Source: Phaeocystidibacter marisrubri
Lineage (GTDB): Bacteria > Bacteroidota > Bacteroidia > Flavobacteriales > Schleiferiaceae
Direction: 5' to 3'
Length of the DNA: 64,000 nt
Assembly (NCBI RefSeq): GCF_008933165.1
Contig: NZ_WBVQ01000001.1
Span: 1,178,001 to 1,242,000, forward strand
In this document: positions 33,378 through 43,447 of the stretch, piece by piece
Position numbering within the stretch: the first letter of the stretch is position 1
How the letters are laid out: every line of letters begins with the position of its first letter
Made by a program: the position numbers and the translations under genes
The notes under the pieces: generated by a model
Told to the model about the DNA's origin: nothing
The model's database searches: none
What the model saw: the letters and a program-made list of their open reading frames with translations, nothing else

Positions 33378-33575
33378 TTAATTGAATCTTCTCGTCAAAA
33401 AGAACAAATCATTGGTTCTTATGCTAGCATCCCGAGCAACATCAGCGAAGGAGCTGAGCGTGAATCCAATACATCCTTCCTTATCTTCCTTACCTATTCA
33501 TCAAGTTCGTGCGCAGAACTACACACTCAACTCACTTTCATCTCAAAGATCCATCCAGAACTCTCACTTCCCACT
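33378..33575 (+). pseudogene. Remnant of a four-helix-bundle (S23-like) protein gene
   Basis: In one plus-strand frame the sequence reads EQIIGSYASIPSNISEGAER, then SFLIFLTYSSSSCAELHTQL. This matches the core of the small four-helix-bundle family (often called S23 ribosomal or rRNA-IVP-like proteins), where SIPSNIAEG is the best conserved part. No start codon, N-terminal helix or clean end is found, and the frame is open only from 33333 to 33617. It is a decayed gene, perhaps a former mobile or IVS-linked unit. The rest of the 593-base gap has only the heptamer array and the ffh promoter. Confidence 0.6.
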
Positions 33576-33581
33576 CCCATC

Positions 33582-35360
33582 CTACATTCTTTCCGGCACT
33601 TCAATCCCCAACACGCCTAGCCCGCGTTCAATGATACCTCCTACGGCCTCGGCAAGAGCAAGACGGAAGGCGGCGAGCGCTGGAGTTTCGGCATTCAAAA
33701 TGCTGGTACTTTGATAGAATCCGTTGAATTGCTTGGTGAGATCATATACGTAATTCGCAACAATAGCTGGACTGAACTCATTGGCAGCTTGAGAGATGAT
33801 CTCTGGGAATCGTCCCATTTCCTTGACCAATTCACGCTCCCGCTCCTCGAGTTCGTGGTTGGAAAAATCCACCTCAGGTAAGTCTGTGGCCTTGCGTTTT
33901 AGCGATTGAATTCTGGCATAAGTGTATTGGATGAATGGTCCTGTGTTTCCCGTAAAATCAATCGATTCTTCTGGGTTGAACATCATTCTTCTCTTCGGAT
34001 CTACACGGAGAATGTAGTACTTCAAGGCCCCCATACCAATCTTGCGGTATAGATCCTTACGCTCTTCTTCACCTAGTCCGTCAAGCTTGCCGAGTTCTTC
34101 TGCAATTTTCTCTGCTGTGGATTCCATTTCATCCATTAGGTCATCGGCATCTACTACCGTTCCCTCACGCGACTTCATTTTGCCCGAAGGAAGATCGACC
34201 ATACCGTACGACAAGTGGTAAAGTCGGTGAGCCCACTCATATCCCAACTTAGAAAGGATCAGGAACAACACTCTGAAATGATAATCCTGCTCATTTCCAA
34301 CCACGTATGTTAGGCTGTCAATATTGAAATCCTTGAAACGCTGAATAGCTGTTCCAATGTCTTGTGTCATGTATACGCTGGTTCCATCCTTACGGAGTAC
34401 CAACTTTTCATCCAAACCTTCATCGGTGAGGTCAATCCAAACAGAGCCGTCTTCTCTGCGGTAGAAAACTCCACTTTCCAAACCGCGCTCCACATCTGCC
34501 TTACCTAAAATATACGTTTCGCTTTCGTAGTAATTCTTGTCGAATCCAACGCCCAGTCTGTTGTATGTCTCTTCAAACCCAGCATACACCCAGCTGTTCA
34601 TTTTCTTCCACAGTCCTACTACATCTTCATCGCCAGCTTCCCACTTGCGGAGCATGTCCTGTGCTTCCAACATGAGGGGAGCCTTCGACTCGGCTTCTTT
34701 TTTCTCCATACCACCTTCCACTAAAGCAGCAACTTCAGCACGGTAGTGTTTGTCGAATTCAACGTAGTACTTCCCTACGAGCTTATCTCCTTTCAGTCCG
34801 CTTGATTCTGGAGTTTCCCCTTCTCCATACTTCACCCAAGCAATCATGCTTTTACAGATGTGAATCCCTCTGTCATTGATGATTTGAACCTTCACAACAT
34901 TTTTACCTGATGCGGCAATGATGCGCGACACAGAATACCCCAAGAGATTGTTTCTGATGTGTCCGAGGTGTAATGGCTTGTTGGTATTCGGTGAACTGTA
35001 CTCCACCATTGCCGCCGGGGAATTCTCATCTGGAGTAGTAAAACCCCAATGCTCATGCTTTGCAATGGTTTCGAATAAATCCGACCATTGAGATTCTCCG
35101 ATGACCAAGTTTAGAAAACCCTTCACCACATTAAAACGAGCAACTTCCGGCAAGCGCTCTTGAAGAGCAGCACCAATTTCATTGGCGGTGTCTTCCGGTT
35201 TCTTCTTGCTGGCTCTAAGGAATGGGAAAACAACGAGGGTGAGATCACCTTCAAATTCCTTTCGAGTTTCTTGGAAATCAATAGTAGAAACTTCCAAGTT
35301 GTACAACTCTTGCAATACTTCTTGAGTAGCAAGAGCTAGTTTCGATTGTAAATCGCTCAT
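33582..35360 (-). CDS. argS: Arginyl-tRNA synthetase
   Basis: A 592-residue class I synthetase. Visible are the N-terminal add-1 domain (1-110), the HIGH-type motif in PLHLGHIRNN, the KMSKS-type loop GKMKSREGTVVDADDLM, and a DALR anticodon-binding domain (about 460-592) ending LGVLGIEVPERM. It charges tRNA-Arg. It is followed upstream by an arginase-family gene on the same strand, so arginine use and hydrolysis genes are adjacent. Confidence 0.96.
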   Translation of the reverse strand: MSDLQSKLALATQEVLQELYNLEVSTIDFQETRKEFEGDLTLVVFPFLRASKKKPEDTANEIGAALQERLPEVARFNVVKGFLNLVIGESQWSDLFETIAKHEHWGFTTPDENSPAAMVEYSSPNTNKPLHLGHIRNNLLGYSVSRIIAASGKNVVKVQIINDRGIHICKSMIAWVKYGEGETPESSGLKGDKLVGKYYVEFDKHYRAEVAALVEGGMEKKEAESKAPLMLEAQDMLRKWEAGDEDVVGLWKKMNSWVYAGFEETYNRLGVGFDKNYYESETYILGKADVERGLESGVFYRREDGSVWIDLTDEGLDEKLVLRKDGTSVYMTQDIGTAIQRFKDFNIDSLTYVVGNEQDYHFRVLFLILSKLGYEWAHRLYHLSYGMVDLPSGKMKSREGTVVDADDLMDEMESTAEKIAEELGKLDGLGEEERKDLYRKIGMGALKYYILRVDPKRRMMFNPEESIDFTGNTGPFIQYTYARIQSLKRKATDLPEVDFSNHELEERERELVKEMGRFPEIISQAANEFSPAIVANYVYDLTKQFNGFYQSTSILNAETPALAAFRLALAEAVGGIIERGLGVLGIEVPERM

Positions 35361-35388
35361 TTCAATTTTATTTGGCCTTTGGCCTACT

Positions 35389-36324
35389 CTATCTTTTTTC
35401 TAGTACTTCAACGGTGGCTTTCAAACATCTAAAAGCTGCTTCACCCATGGCATTTCCCTTGTCGTCCAAGAGCGGGTTCACTTCGGTGAACTCCATACAT
35501 ACCACTTTCTCTTCCGCTGCAAAAAGTTGAAGGAATTCCGTGGCTTCCGCCTCGGTAAGTCCGCCCGGGACAGGAGTTCCTGTTCCAATCGACACGCTAG
35601 GATCCATGCTATCTACATCAAAGGTCACATAGATAATGTCGCAATCTTTGAGTCGCTCCATGGCTGCTTCATACACCGCACGAACGCCTTTTTCGCGAAC
35701 CGCCTCGGTTCGGTGAACCGCCATGTTGTACTTGTCGATCAAGTGCAATTCAGGATCTTCCGAACTGCGCAGCGCAATAAACACGATATCTTCAGGCTTC
35801 ACACGCTGATGTCCGCCTTTCATCTGGTTCCAGCTAGTCAATGCCGTACCGCGCACTTCATTGATGGCCGATTCCAAATTATCTTCATGAATCGCGGTTG
35901 CCAAAGGCATACCGTGGACATTTCCAGAAGGAGATGTATACGGTGAATGAAGGTCGCTGTGTGCATCAATCCAAACAACACCCAAACGCTGGTCTGGATT
36001 CGCTTGTGAAATACCCGCAATAGTTCCACCTGCATTGCTGTGATCTCCTGTAATAATCAATGGGAAATCCCCATCATCCATCGTTTCAGCTACAATGGCC
36101 GCAATTCTGCGGTACATCTTAACCACGCCTTTGATTCGCTTGCCGTAAGGGTTGTCTACATGTTCGAACAATAGGTTGTTCGCTGTTTCCACCACTTCGG
36201 GTTTGTGACGCTTGAAAAAAGTAGGATCCACATGTAGCGAAGCAATTTTCATCGCTTCATAGCCGAGGCTTGCACCGCGTGTACCTGCGCCAATTTCAGA
36301 AGGAGCACTAATCAGTTGTATCAT
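35389..36324 (-). CDS. Arginase-family ureohydrolase
   Basis: A 311-residue enzyme. Manganese-site motifs are present: GDHSNAGG, WIDAHSDLHSPYTSPSGNVH and FDVDSMDPSVS. The last two give the usual DAHxD and DxDxxDP ligands. The length and start (MIQLISAPSEIGAG) fit arginase, which makes ornithine and urea, but agmatinase or formiminoglutamase activity is possible. A TATTTTTG box lies on the minus strand about 28 bases upstream. Confidence 0.9.
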   Translation of the reverse strand: MIQLISAPSEIGAGTRGASLGYEAMKIASLHVDPTFFKRHKPEVVETANNLLFEHVDNPYGKRIKGVVKMYRRIAAIVAETMDDGDFPLIITGDHSNAGGTIAGISQANPDQRLGVVWIDAHSDLHSPYTSPSGNVHGMPLATAIHEDNLESAINEVRGTALTSWNQMKGGHQRVKPEDIVFIALRSSEDPELHLIDKYNMAVHRTEAVREKGVRAVYEAAMERLKDCDIIYVTFDVDSMDPSVSIGTGTPVPGGLTEAEATEFLQLFAAEEKVVCMEFTEVNPLLDDKGNAMGEAAFRCLKATVEVLEKR

Positions 36325-36351
36325 TTGAGCCTTTTAGATGCATTTGAGCCG

Positions 36352-36359
36352 CAAAAATA
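36352..36359 (-). promoter_or_regulatory. Promoter -7 box of the arginase-family gene
   Basis: TATTTTTG on the minus strand, 27 bases before the ATG at 36324. It matches TAnnTTTG. Confidence 0.4.
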
Positions 36360-36464
36360 GGAAGAATGTAGGAGCTGACCACAGTGGATTTTTAGGGCTC
36401 GCTTATCTACAGTTCATTGTGCATAACCTACATCCATATTACCTTCATCACACGGCAATTATTT

Positions 36465-36472
36465 TACCTTTG
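36465..36472 (+). promoter_or_regulatory. Promoter -7 box of the ftsK operon
   Basis: TACCTTTG on the plus strand, 20 bases before the ATG of ftsK at 36493. No -33 TTG is seen 17-23 bases upstream. Confidence 0.45.
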
Positions 36473-36492
36473 ATGCGTTCCCAAATTCGCCT

Positions 36493-39000
36493 ATGGCAAA
36501 GAAGAAAACAAAAGAAAGCAAAGCGAAGAGCACTCCCAAAGTGCCTTTGTTAGAAAGTTGGAAAGCCGCTGCGAAAGATCGCAGTGTGCATGTGGTATTT
36601 GGATTGGCCCTGATATTCATCGGAGTGTTCATGACCATTGCCTTCATCTCGTTTTTGGGATCTTGGTCGAACGATCAAAGCGCATTCCAACAGTCCTTTC
36701 TCGAGCTAGTAGGCAATCCCGATTTCAAAGTACACAACGTACTGAGTAAAGTCGGAGCCTCTCTAGGACAAATTTTCGTGTACCGCTGGTTTGGCATTGC
36801 AGCGTTTGGAGTTCCTGTGCTGCTTACTTTCATCGGACTCCGAATCAGCTTTAAATATTCACCTTACCCACTTCTTAAAGTTTTCAGAGTTGTCATTTTC
36901 AGCTCGATCTGGCTTTCTGCTTTCATGGCCTACTTGGGCAATGTAAATCACAACGTATTTGCCGGAGGTGTTGGTTATTACACCGCACGCTACATGGATT
37001 CCCTCCTCGGGAACATCGGTAGCTTGCTCCTATTCATCTTTACCCTACTCGCATGGTTAATCCTTGTGATGAAGGTTACACCCGACACCATGGCAAATGG
37101 AGCAAAATCGCTCTTTGCCAGATTTAAACGCGAAGCGAAAGAGATTATTCCAGAGTCTAATTCCTCTGCCCCTGTTCAGTCTGTTGAAGTAGATGATGAA
37201 GATATAGAGGATGAAGATCTTGAAATAGAGGACGAATCTTCTGTTGAAATTGACTTTGACGAAGAGCCTGAACCGGAGAGGGTTCAACCGGAACCAGAGC
37301 CTGAACCCGAAACACCTGATGTTCCGGAAAGCGAAATTGAATTGGAACCTGTAGTGGAGGAAAAGACGGTAGCTGATTCAACAAAAAGTGATGAAGGACC
37401 AGAATTTGATGTTGAAGAAGCCGCAGCCGAAGAGGCACTTTCTGAGAAGGAAGTGAATAAAAAGGTGAAGGATTTTGGCGAGTATGATCCAAAGCTCGAC
37501 TTATCCCGCTTTAAACTCCCACCACTCGACCTACTGGTTGAACACGGAGATGGCAACATCAATATCGATCAAGCTGAACTTGAGGAACACAAGAACAACA
37601 TCGTTAACACGCTTCAGAACTACAAGATCAGCATTGCAAAGATCAAAGCTACCATTGGACCAACGGTTACTTTGTACGAGATTGTTCCAGAAGCTGGAGT
37701 TCGTATTTCAAGAATCAAAAACCTGGAAGACGATATCGCGTTGAGTTTGGCCGCATTGGGTATCCGAATCATTGCACCTATTCCTGGTCGCGGTACTATT
37801 GGTATTGAAGTGCCGAATAAGAATGCCAGCATCGTATCGATGAGAGCGGTTCTCACTTCAGAAAAATTCCAAAACAGCAAGTTTGAGCTTCCTATAGCAT
37901 TGGGTAAGACCATTTCTAATGAGACGTTTGTAACCGACCTTGCAAAGATGCCTCACCTCCTCATGGCAGGTGCAACAGGTCAAGGTAAGTCGGTGGGATT
38001 AAATGCCATTCTTGCCAGTATCCTTTACAAGAAGCATCCTTCGCAAGTGAAGTTCGTTTTGGTGGATCCGAAGAAGGTAGAATTGACGCTTTACAATAAG
38101 ATTGAACGTCATTATCTAGCAAAACTTCCAGATACAGAAGATGCGATTATCACGGATACCAGCAAGGTGATCAACACGCTGAACTCGCTTTGTATTGAAA
38201 TGGACAACCGTTACGAATTGCTGAAAGGCGCCATGGTTCGTAACATTAAGGAATACAACGCCAAGTTCATCCAGCGCAAGCTGAATCCAGAAGAGGGACA
38301 CAAATACTTGCCATACATCGTATTGGTTATTGACGAATTTGCGGACTTGATCATGACCGCAGGTAAGGAGGTTGAAACGCCTATTGCTCGTTTGGCTCAG
38401 CTTGCTCGTGCAATTGGAATTCACCTGATTGTCGCCACACAGCGTCCATCAGTTAACGTGATTACCGGTATCATAAAGGCAAACTTCCCTGCACGAATCG
38501 CCTTCCGCGTCACTTCTAAAATCGACTCTCGAACCATCTTGGATGCCGGTGGAGCCGATCAGCTAATTGGTAAAGGGGATATGTTGTTCTCTTCTGGCAA
38601 TGACCTTATCCGACTTCAATGTGCGTTCCTAGATACACCTGAAGTAGACGAAATCACTGAATACATTGGAAACCAACAGGCTTACCCCGAAGCTTATCTC
38701 TTACCGGAATACGTTGGCGAAGAAGGCGGTGGCGGCGGCGGTGCTTTGGCCGATGAAGACCGAGATGCCCTCTTTGAAGATGCCGCTCGAATTGTAGTGA
38801 TACACCAACAAGGTTCAGCATCCTTGCTTCAGAGAAAGCTCAAGTTGGGTTACAACCGCGCAGGTAGAATTGTAGACCAATTAGAGGCTGCGGGTATCAT
38901 TGGACCGTTTGAAGGTTCAAAAGCACGACAAGTTCTTGTTCCAGATGAAGTATCTTTGGAACAGAAATTGAATCCAGGCAATTCAACTTTAGATTCCTAA
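36493..39000 (+). CDS. ftsK: DNA translocase FtsK
   Basis: An 835-residue protein. Four N-terminal membrane helices (about 34-58, 95-118, 130-150, 175-196) anchor it at the septum. A Glu/Pro-rich linker (about 220-330) joins them to the motor, with Walker A GATGQGKSVGLNAI and Walker B IVLVIDEFADLIM, and to the C-terminal gamma winged helix (about 770-835) that reads DNA orientation. FtsK moves chromosomal DNA at the division site. It opens an operon of overlapping genes. Confidence 0.96.
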   Translation: MAKKKTKESKAKSTPKVPLLESWKAAAKDRSVHVVFGLALIFIGVFMTIAFISFLGSWSNDQSAFQQSFLELVGNPDFKVHNVLSKVGASLGQIFVYRWFGIAAFGVPVLLTFIGLRISFKYSPYPLLKVFRVVIFSSIWLSAFMAYLGNVNHNVFAGGVGYYTARYMDSLLGNIGSLLLFIFTLLAWLILVMKVTPDTMANGAKSLFARFKREAKEIIPESNSSAPVQSVEVDDEDIEDEDLEIEDESSVEIDFDEEPEPERVQPEPEPEPETPDVPESEIELEPVVEEKTVADSTKSDEGPEFDVEEAAAEEALSEKEVNKKVKDFGEYDPKLDLSRFKLPPLDLLVEHGDGNINIDQAELEEHKNNIVNTLQNYKISIAKIKATIGPTVTLYEIVPEAGVRISRIKNLEDDIALSLAALGIRIIAPIPGRGTIGIEVPNKNASIVSMRAVLTSEKFQNSKFELPIALGKTISNETFVTDLAKMPHLLMAGATGQGKSVGLNAILASILYKKHPSQVKFVLVDPKKVELTLYNKIERHYLAKLPDTEDAIITDTSKVINTLNSLCIEMDNRYELLKGAMVRNIKEYNAKFIQRKLNPEEGHKYLPYIVLVIDEFADLIMTAGKEVETPIARLAQLARAIGIHLIVATQRPSVNVITGIIKANFPARIAFRVTSKIDSRTILDAGGADQLIGKGDMLFSSGNDLIRLQCAFLDTPEVDEITEYIGNQQAYPEAYLLPEYVGEEGGGGGGALADEDRDALFEDAARIVVIHQQGSASLLQRKLKLGYNRAGRIVDQLEAAGIIGPFEGSKARQVLVPDEVSLEQKLNPGNSTLDS

Positions 39001-39005
39001 ACGCG

Positions 39006-39674
39006 ATGCGATATATTATAACTTCCTTAGCCCTAGCGCTAAGTACATTTACTTTTGGTCAAGCAACCAACACTCAAGCCAAGAGCTTACTTGAGGAAGT
39101 AAAGGCGAACCTCCTCTCCTACTCCGACCAATCTCTCACTTTTACGAATAAGATTGAATTTCCAACTGGAAATCCAGACAACCCAAGACAGGCTCGTGAA
39201 AGCACGGGTAAAGTGACTATTGTTGGAGAGAACTACAAGCTCGAAACTGCGGGACAAGTAGTCTACTTGAACGGCAATCGCGCCTATGTAGTGAACGAAG
39301 ACGACGAAGAAGTAGATGTGCGCATCTTGGAAGACAGCGACATGGCCTTCACTCCAAACGGGGTTCTGGCTCGCTTTGAAAGTGGATCTAGCCTTGCAAT
39401 GGCAGGTAAAGAAACCATTGACGGTAAAACGATACAGTACATCAAAGTTCGTCCGAACGGAAGCGAAGAAATCCGCGATATTGTGTTGGGGATTGATATG
39501 TCCACCAAACGCGTGTACTCTTACACCGAATACGACACCGACGACGTTATTAAGACCATCACGATTACTTCTTATTCGGTGAACTCTGGTATTAATGCTT
39601 CGGAAGTAACCTTCAACCGCGACGATTATTCTGGTTGGAGAATAAATGAGCCTCGCAGTCGCGGCCGTAGATGA
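39006..39674 (+). CDS. LolA-like outer-membrane lipoprotein carrier
   Basis: A 222-residue protein with a signal peptide (ITSLALALSTFTFGQ). The mature part is an all-beta LolA/LolB-type fold: QSLTFTNKIEFPTG, NYKLETAGQVVYLNGNRAYV, and TLITSYSVN-like strands near the end. LolA carries lipoproteins across the periplasm. It lies five bases after ftsK and overlaps the next gene, an LptF/G permease, by four, a linkage often seen in Bacteroidota. Confidence 0.88.
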   Translation: MRYIITSLALALSTFTFGQATNTQAKSLLEEVKANLLSYSDQSLTFTNKIEFPTGNPDNPRQARESTGKVTIVGENYKLETAGQVVYLNGNRAYVVNEDDEEVDVRILEDSDMAFTPNGVLARFESGSSLAMAGKETIDGKTIQYIKVRPNGSEEIRDIVLGIDMSTKRVYSYTEYDTDDVIKTITITSYSVNSGINASEVTFNRDDYSGWRINEPRSRGRR

Positions 39675-41116
39675 AACGCCTAGATCAATACGTATTATCC
39701 AGCTTTGTAAAAGTGTTTATACCCACCTTATTGGTGAGTATTTTCACTTTGATGATGCAGCTTCTGTGGAAGTACATTGATGACCTTGTTGGTAGAGGGA
39801 TTGAATGGTACTACATCGTGGAGCTGCTTTTCTTTTGGTCGGCACAGGTAGTACCTATGGCTCTTCCCATCGCCGTGCTCCTCAGTTCTATCATGACCTT
39901 TGGAGGTTTTGGAGAACACTACGAATTAGCCGCTATGCGCTCTTCTGGAGTATCGCTGTATCGCATCATGCGTCCGGTAATCGTCCTGATGTCGCTCATC
40001 GCCTTTGGAATGTTCTTCTTCTCCAACAACGTCATTCCTGTAGCCAATTTCAAAGGAGAAAATCTACTCATCAATATATCCCGACAAAAACCGGCGTTTA
40101 ACTTGACTCCTGGTGTTTTCTACGATGGGATTGATGGGTATTCCATCAAGATTGGTGGTAAGGATGAGAACAAGATTTACGACGTTTTCATTTATGATTT
40201 CTCTGAAGACACCCGAAAGCAGAACAAAGTAATCATGGCTCGCGAAGGCGTGATGCGTTTGATTGAGAATGAATCATGGCTCGAGTTTACACTCATTGAT
40301 GGGCATAGCTACGAAGAACTTCCTGCAAGCCGAAGAGACGACCGAGAAGACGGACTGCACTTGAAGTCGTCTTTTGATGAAACCATTCTCCGTATTTCCT
40401 TGGTGAGCTTAGCTCAGGGCAATCTGGGAGAGGTGAATCGCCGCAGACACTTCAGAATGATGAACGTGGATCAGTTGGTTGTTGCCTACGATTCACTGGT
40501 CGATCAACTCGCTGTTCGTCAGGATGCCATGGCCGAGGTGATGACACATAAGTACTGGTTTAATGAGGTGAATGTGGATTCTTCCTATGAATTATCACGT
40601 GGACCACATTTCTTGGAAACCGTTCCACCATCTCTTCGCAAACGCGCCATTGAGAACGGCAGACGCACGGCTCAAAACAACCGAAGTCAGTATGCTGATC
40701 AAAAGGATGAGTACGACTACCGCGAGGAATATATGGCACGTCATCTCATCGAATGGCACAAGAAGTTCGCTGTGAGCGTAGGCTGTTTGATTCTCTTCTT
40801 TGTGGGGGCACCATTTGGCGCAATCATTCGAAAAGGTGGAGTTGGTTTTCCATTTGTCATCAGTATTGTGATCTTCTTGATTTACCATGTCATGATCACC
40901 ACCTTCGAAAAATTCGGCAGACAAGGATCGCTTCCTGAATTCTGGGCCGTTTGGCTCCCCTCTCTCATTCTATTGCCTATTGGCATCTTCTTAACCGTAA
41001 AAGCAGCACGTGATTCTTCGGTATTAGACGCGGAGTCTTACCTTCGTCCGTTCCGTTGGATCGTTCAACGCCTCAAGGCTAGAAAGCAGAATGAAAGAGC
41101 TACTGATACTGTGTAA
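39671..41116 (+). CDS. LptF/LptG-family permease (YjgP/YjgQ)
   Basis: A 481-residue protein with the LptF/G plan: two or three helices at the N-terminus (about 13-120), a long periplasmic jellyroll region (about 130-360) and three helices near the C-terminus (FAVSVGCLILFFVGAPFGAI and after). It works with LptB and LptC to extract lipopolysaccharide from the inner membrane. The gene overlaps lolA upstream by four bases and the glycosyltransferase downstream by 26. Confidence 0.9.
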   Translation: MKRLDQYVLSSFVKVFIPTLLVSIFTLMMQLLWKYIDDLVGRGIEWYYIVELLFFWSAQVVPMALPIAVLLSSIMTFGGFGEHYELAAMRSSGVSLYRIMRPVIVLMSLIAFGMFFFSNNVIPVANFKGENLLINISRQKPAFNLTPGVFYDGIDGYSIKIGGKDENKIYDVFIYDFSEDTRKQNKVIMAREGVMRLIENESWLEFTLIDGHSYEELPASRRDDREDGLHLKSSFDETILRISLVSLAQGNLGEVNRRRHFRMMNVDQLVVAYDSLVDQLAVRQDAMAEVMTHKYWFNEVNVDSSYELSRGPHFLETVPPSLRKRAIENGRRTAQNNRSQYADQKDEYDYREEYMARHLIEWHKKFAVSVGCLILFFVGAPFGAIIRKGGVGFPFVISIVIFLIYHVMITTFEKFGRQGSLPEFWAVWLPSLILLPIGIFLTVKAARDSSVLDAESYLRPFRWIVQRLKARKQNERATDTV

Positions 41117-42272
41117 CAAGTTCCCCTTTCCTCCTCGTGATGGCAGCTCCATCGCTATGGCGAGCAATATTCGCGGACTCCTAAGTGCTGGTGCTAAATT
41201 GACCGTGATTGCACTCAACACGGATAAACACTATGTTGAGAATCCAGAATCACAGGTTCCCGAAGGAATTGAATGGCACATTCATCCCGTAAACACCACT
41301 CCATCTATCCTAGGTGCACTCTCGAACCTTTGCTTCTCGTCCCGTTCATACATGGTTTCGAGATTTGACATTGAAGAGGTACGAGAGATGGTGAAGCGCG
41401 CCATTAAAAAGCGAGAATATGACGCGGCTATAGTAGACGGCCTGTTTATGATGCCCTATGCTGATGAATTGAAATCAGCGGGTATACCTATCGTACTTCG
41501 CGCACACAATGTGGAACATCACATCTGGAATCGTCAAATTCAACAAGAAACTTCTCCACTCAAGAAGTGGTACCTCAACATACAAAACACACGACTGGAG
41601 AAATACGAAGTAGCAGCCTGTGGCCAGTCGGATAGCATCGTTGCCATCACCCAAGAAGACGCCAAGTGGTTTGCCAAATGTAGTACTCCTGTGCACGTAA
41701 TGCCTTGTGGAATTCAGCCGAATTCCTATCCCGAATACGGTTCCAAAGAACCCGATGTTTTTCACATTGGCGCCATGGATTGGATTCCCAATGTGGATGG
41801 TATTCGCTGGTTTGCCCAAAAAGTGTGGCCAGAAATCCTCAAGCGCGATGCTCAAGCCGTCTTCCATCTAGCCGGAAGAGATTCTGATACCCTCAACTTG
41901 CACCAACCTCAACGTGGATTCTTTGTGGAAGGTAGAGTTGAATCAGCATCCGACTTTTATGCCAAGCACGGAATCTTTGTGGTCCCACTCCTGGCAGGAT
42001 CTGGGATGCGAATCAAAGTGATGGAAGCCTTGGCATACGGCAAAGCCATTGTGGGAACCCGTGTAGCCGTTGAAGGTATTCCTATTGAAAACGGAGTGCA
42101 TGCGTACATTGCCGATCGACCAGAAGACTTTGCCATAGCTGTGATAAAACTCATCCAAGACGCGGGAGAAAGAGAAAGATTGGGACATGAAGCTCGCAAA
42201 CTTGCCATGCGTATCTTTGACGAGAATAAATTGGCCGAAGACCTATTGAATCGTCTTCCCACCCGAAAATGA
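41091..42272 (+). CDS. Family 4 glycosyltransferase
   Basis: A 393-residue GT-B enzyme. The start MKELLILCNKFPFPPRDGSS is the usual nucleotide-sugar-transferase opening, and the C-terminal part has DVFHIGAMDWIPNVDGIRWF, then AGSGMRIKVMEALAYGKAIV with the acidic donor-binding region. It probably adds a sugar to a surface polymer. It overlaps the LptF/G gene by 26 bases and the next GT2 gene by four, so it is tightly coupled. Confidence 0.9.
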   Translation: MKELLILCNKFPFPPRDGSSIAMASNIRGLLSAGAKLTVIALNTDKHYVENPESQVPEGIEWHIHPVNTTPSILGALSNLCFSSRSYMVSRFDIEEVREMVKRAIKKREYDAAIVDGLFMMPYADELKSAGIPIVLRAHNVEHHIWNRQIQQETSPLKKWYLNIQNTRLEKYEVAACGQSDSIVAITQEDAKWFAKCSTPVHVMPCGIQPNSYPEYGSKEPDVFHIGAMDWIPNVDGIRWFAQKVWPEILKRDAQAVFHLAGRDSDTLNLHQPQRGFFVEGRVESASDFYAKHGIFVVPLLAGSGMRIKVMEALAYGKAIVGTRVAVEGIPIENGVHAYIADRPEDFAIAVIKLIQDAGERERLGHEARKLAMRIFDENKLAEDLLNRLPTRK

Positions 42273-43447
42273 TAGTTCTCGAGTTTATATTCTGGATATC
42301 CGTATTCCTCATCTTGTGGACCTATTTAGGGTATCCATTCTTGCTCAAGGTGCTCGACCAAAAAAAGTCCCTCACTCCAGCTCTTCCTGATCATCTTCCT
42401 ACTGTAGATATCATTTTTGCAGCATACAATGAAGAGGTGGTTATTGAAGATAAGATTCACTCCATTTATCAAAGTGATTACCCACTTGACAAATTGAACA
42501 TCTATATCGGTTCCGACGCGAGTACGGATAGAACCGATGAAATCATTACAAAGTTGAGTGAAACATATTCCAATCTTCACTTGGTGCGAATGCCAGGAAG
42601 GACCGGAAAATCAGGAATTATCAATCACTTGGTTTCCATCTCTAAGTCGGATTTAATCTTAGGTACGGATGCCAACATCTACTTTGATCGCGGCATGATC
42701 ACCTCCATGGTGAAGTCCATATCCAATCCCGTTGTGAAACTCGTTGGTGGTAATATCGTGTACCGAGATTCATCGGTGGAGGGCATTGCAAAACAGGAAG
42801 AACAGTATCTGAACTACGAAAACCAGATAAAACTGCATGAATCCAACCTATGGGGCACAGCAATTGGCGTAGAAGGTGGATGTTACCTCATTGAGCGTGA
42901 TTCCTTCATCACCATCCCTCCCCTCACCTTCATGGAAGATTTCTTCATTACCATGAGCGTGCTCCAGCGTGGAGATAAGGCTGTATTTGATGCCAAAGCC
43001 CTCTGTACCGAAGACGTTTCTGTGGATCGCATTGAAGAATTCAAGCGCAAAGTGCGAATAAGCTTGGGGAATTTTCAAAACCTCCGACGATTTAAGGGAC
43101 TCATTTTTAGTCGCTTTTTTCCAGTAGGCTTTGCATTCCTGTCCCACAAAGTATTCCGTTGGTTTACCCCTATCTTCCTGATCGTATCGCTGTTATGTTC
43201 GGCCGTACTCGCCTATCAACCGGGATTAAACCTGTACGACCTATTATTCTTAGGTCAGCTCGGTCTCTTGCTTATTGTTGCAATAGACCTCATCCTACCC
43301 AGCACTATCGAAAGAAGTTCACCGATACGCTTCGTAGGTCATTTTTATTTGATGAACTTTGCCCTCCTGAAAGGGTTGATGATTTATTTACAAGGAGTTG
43401 AAAGCAATGTCTGGCAACCAACAAAGCGAGCACAAAAGCGCTCTTAA
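42269..43447 (+). CDS. Membrane family 2 glycosyltransferase
   Basis: A 392-residue processive-type GT2. An N-terminal helix (about 4-22) is followed by the GT-A domain with DIIFAAYNEEVVIEDKI, GSDASTDRTDE and LGTDANIYFDRG (DXD region), then the acceptor and QxxRW-like region ending with NFQNLRRFKG. Three to four C-terminal helices follow. It resembles enzymes making cell-surface polysaccharides. The polymer is unknown. Confidence 0.9.
   Translation: MIVLEFIFWISVFLILWTYLGYPFLLKVLDQKKSLTPALPDHLPTVDIIFAAYNEEVVIEDKIHSIYQSDYPLDKLNIYIGSDASTDRTDEIITKLSETYSNLHLVRMPGRTGKSGIINHLVSISKSDLILGTDANIYFDRGMITSMVKSISNPVVKLVGGNIVYRDSSVEGIAKQEEQYLNYENQIKLHESNLWGTAIGVEGGCYLIERDSFITIPPLTFMEDFFITMSVLQRGDKAVFDAKALCTEDVSVDRIEEFKRKVRISLGNFQNLRRFKGLIFSRFFPVGFAFLSHKVFRWFTPIFLIVSLLCSAVLAYQPGLNLYDLLFLGQLGLLLIVAIDLILPSTIERSSPIRFVGHFYLMNFALLKGLMIYLQGVESNVWQPTKRAQKRS

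Noticed and set aside
33382-33714. Plus-strand frame of 110 codons over the ffh-argS gap
   Set aside because: It is in a different frame from the four-helix-bundle likeness and runs into argS antisense. Only the other frame holds family motifs.
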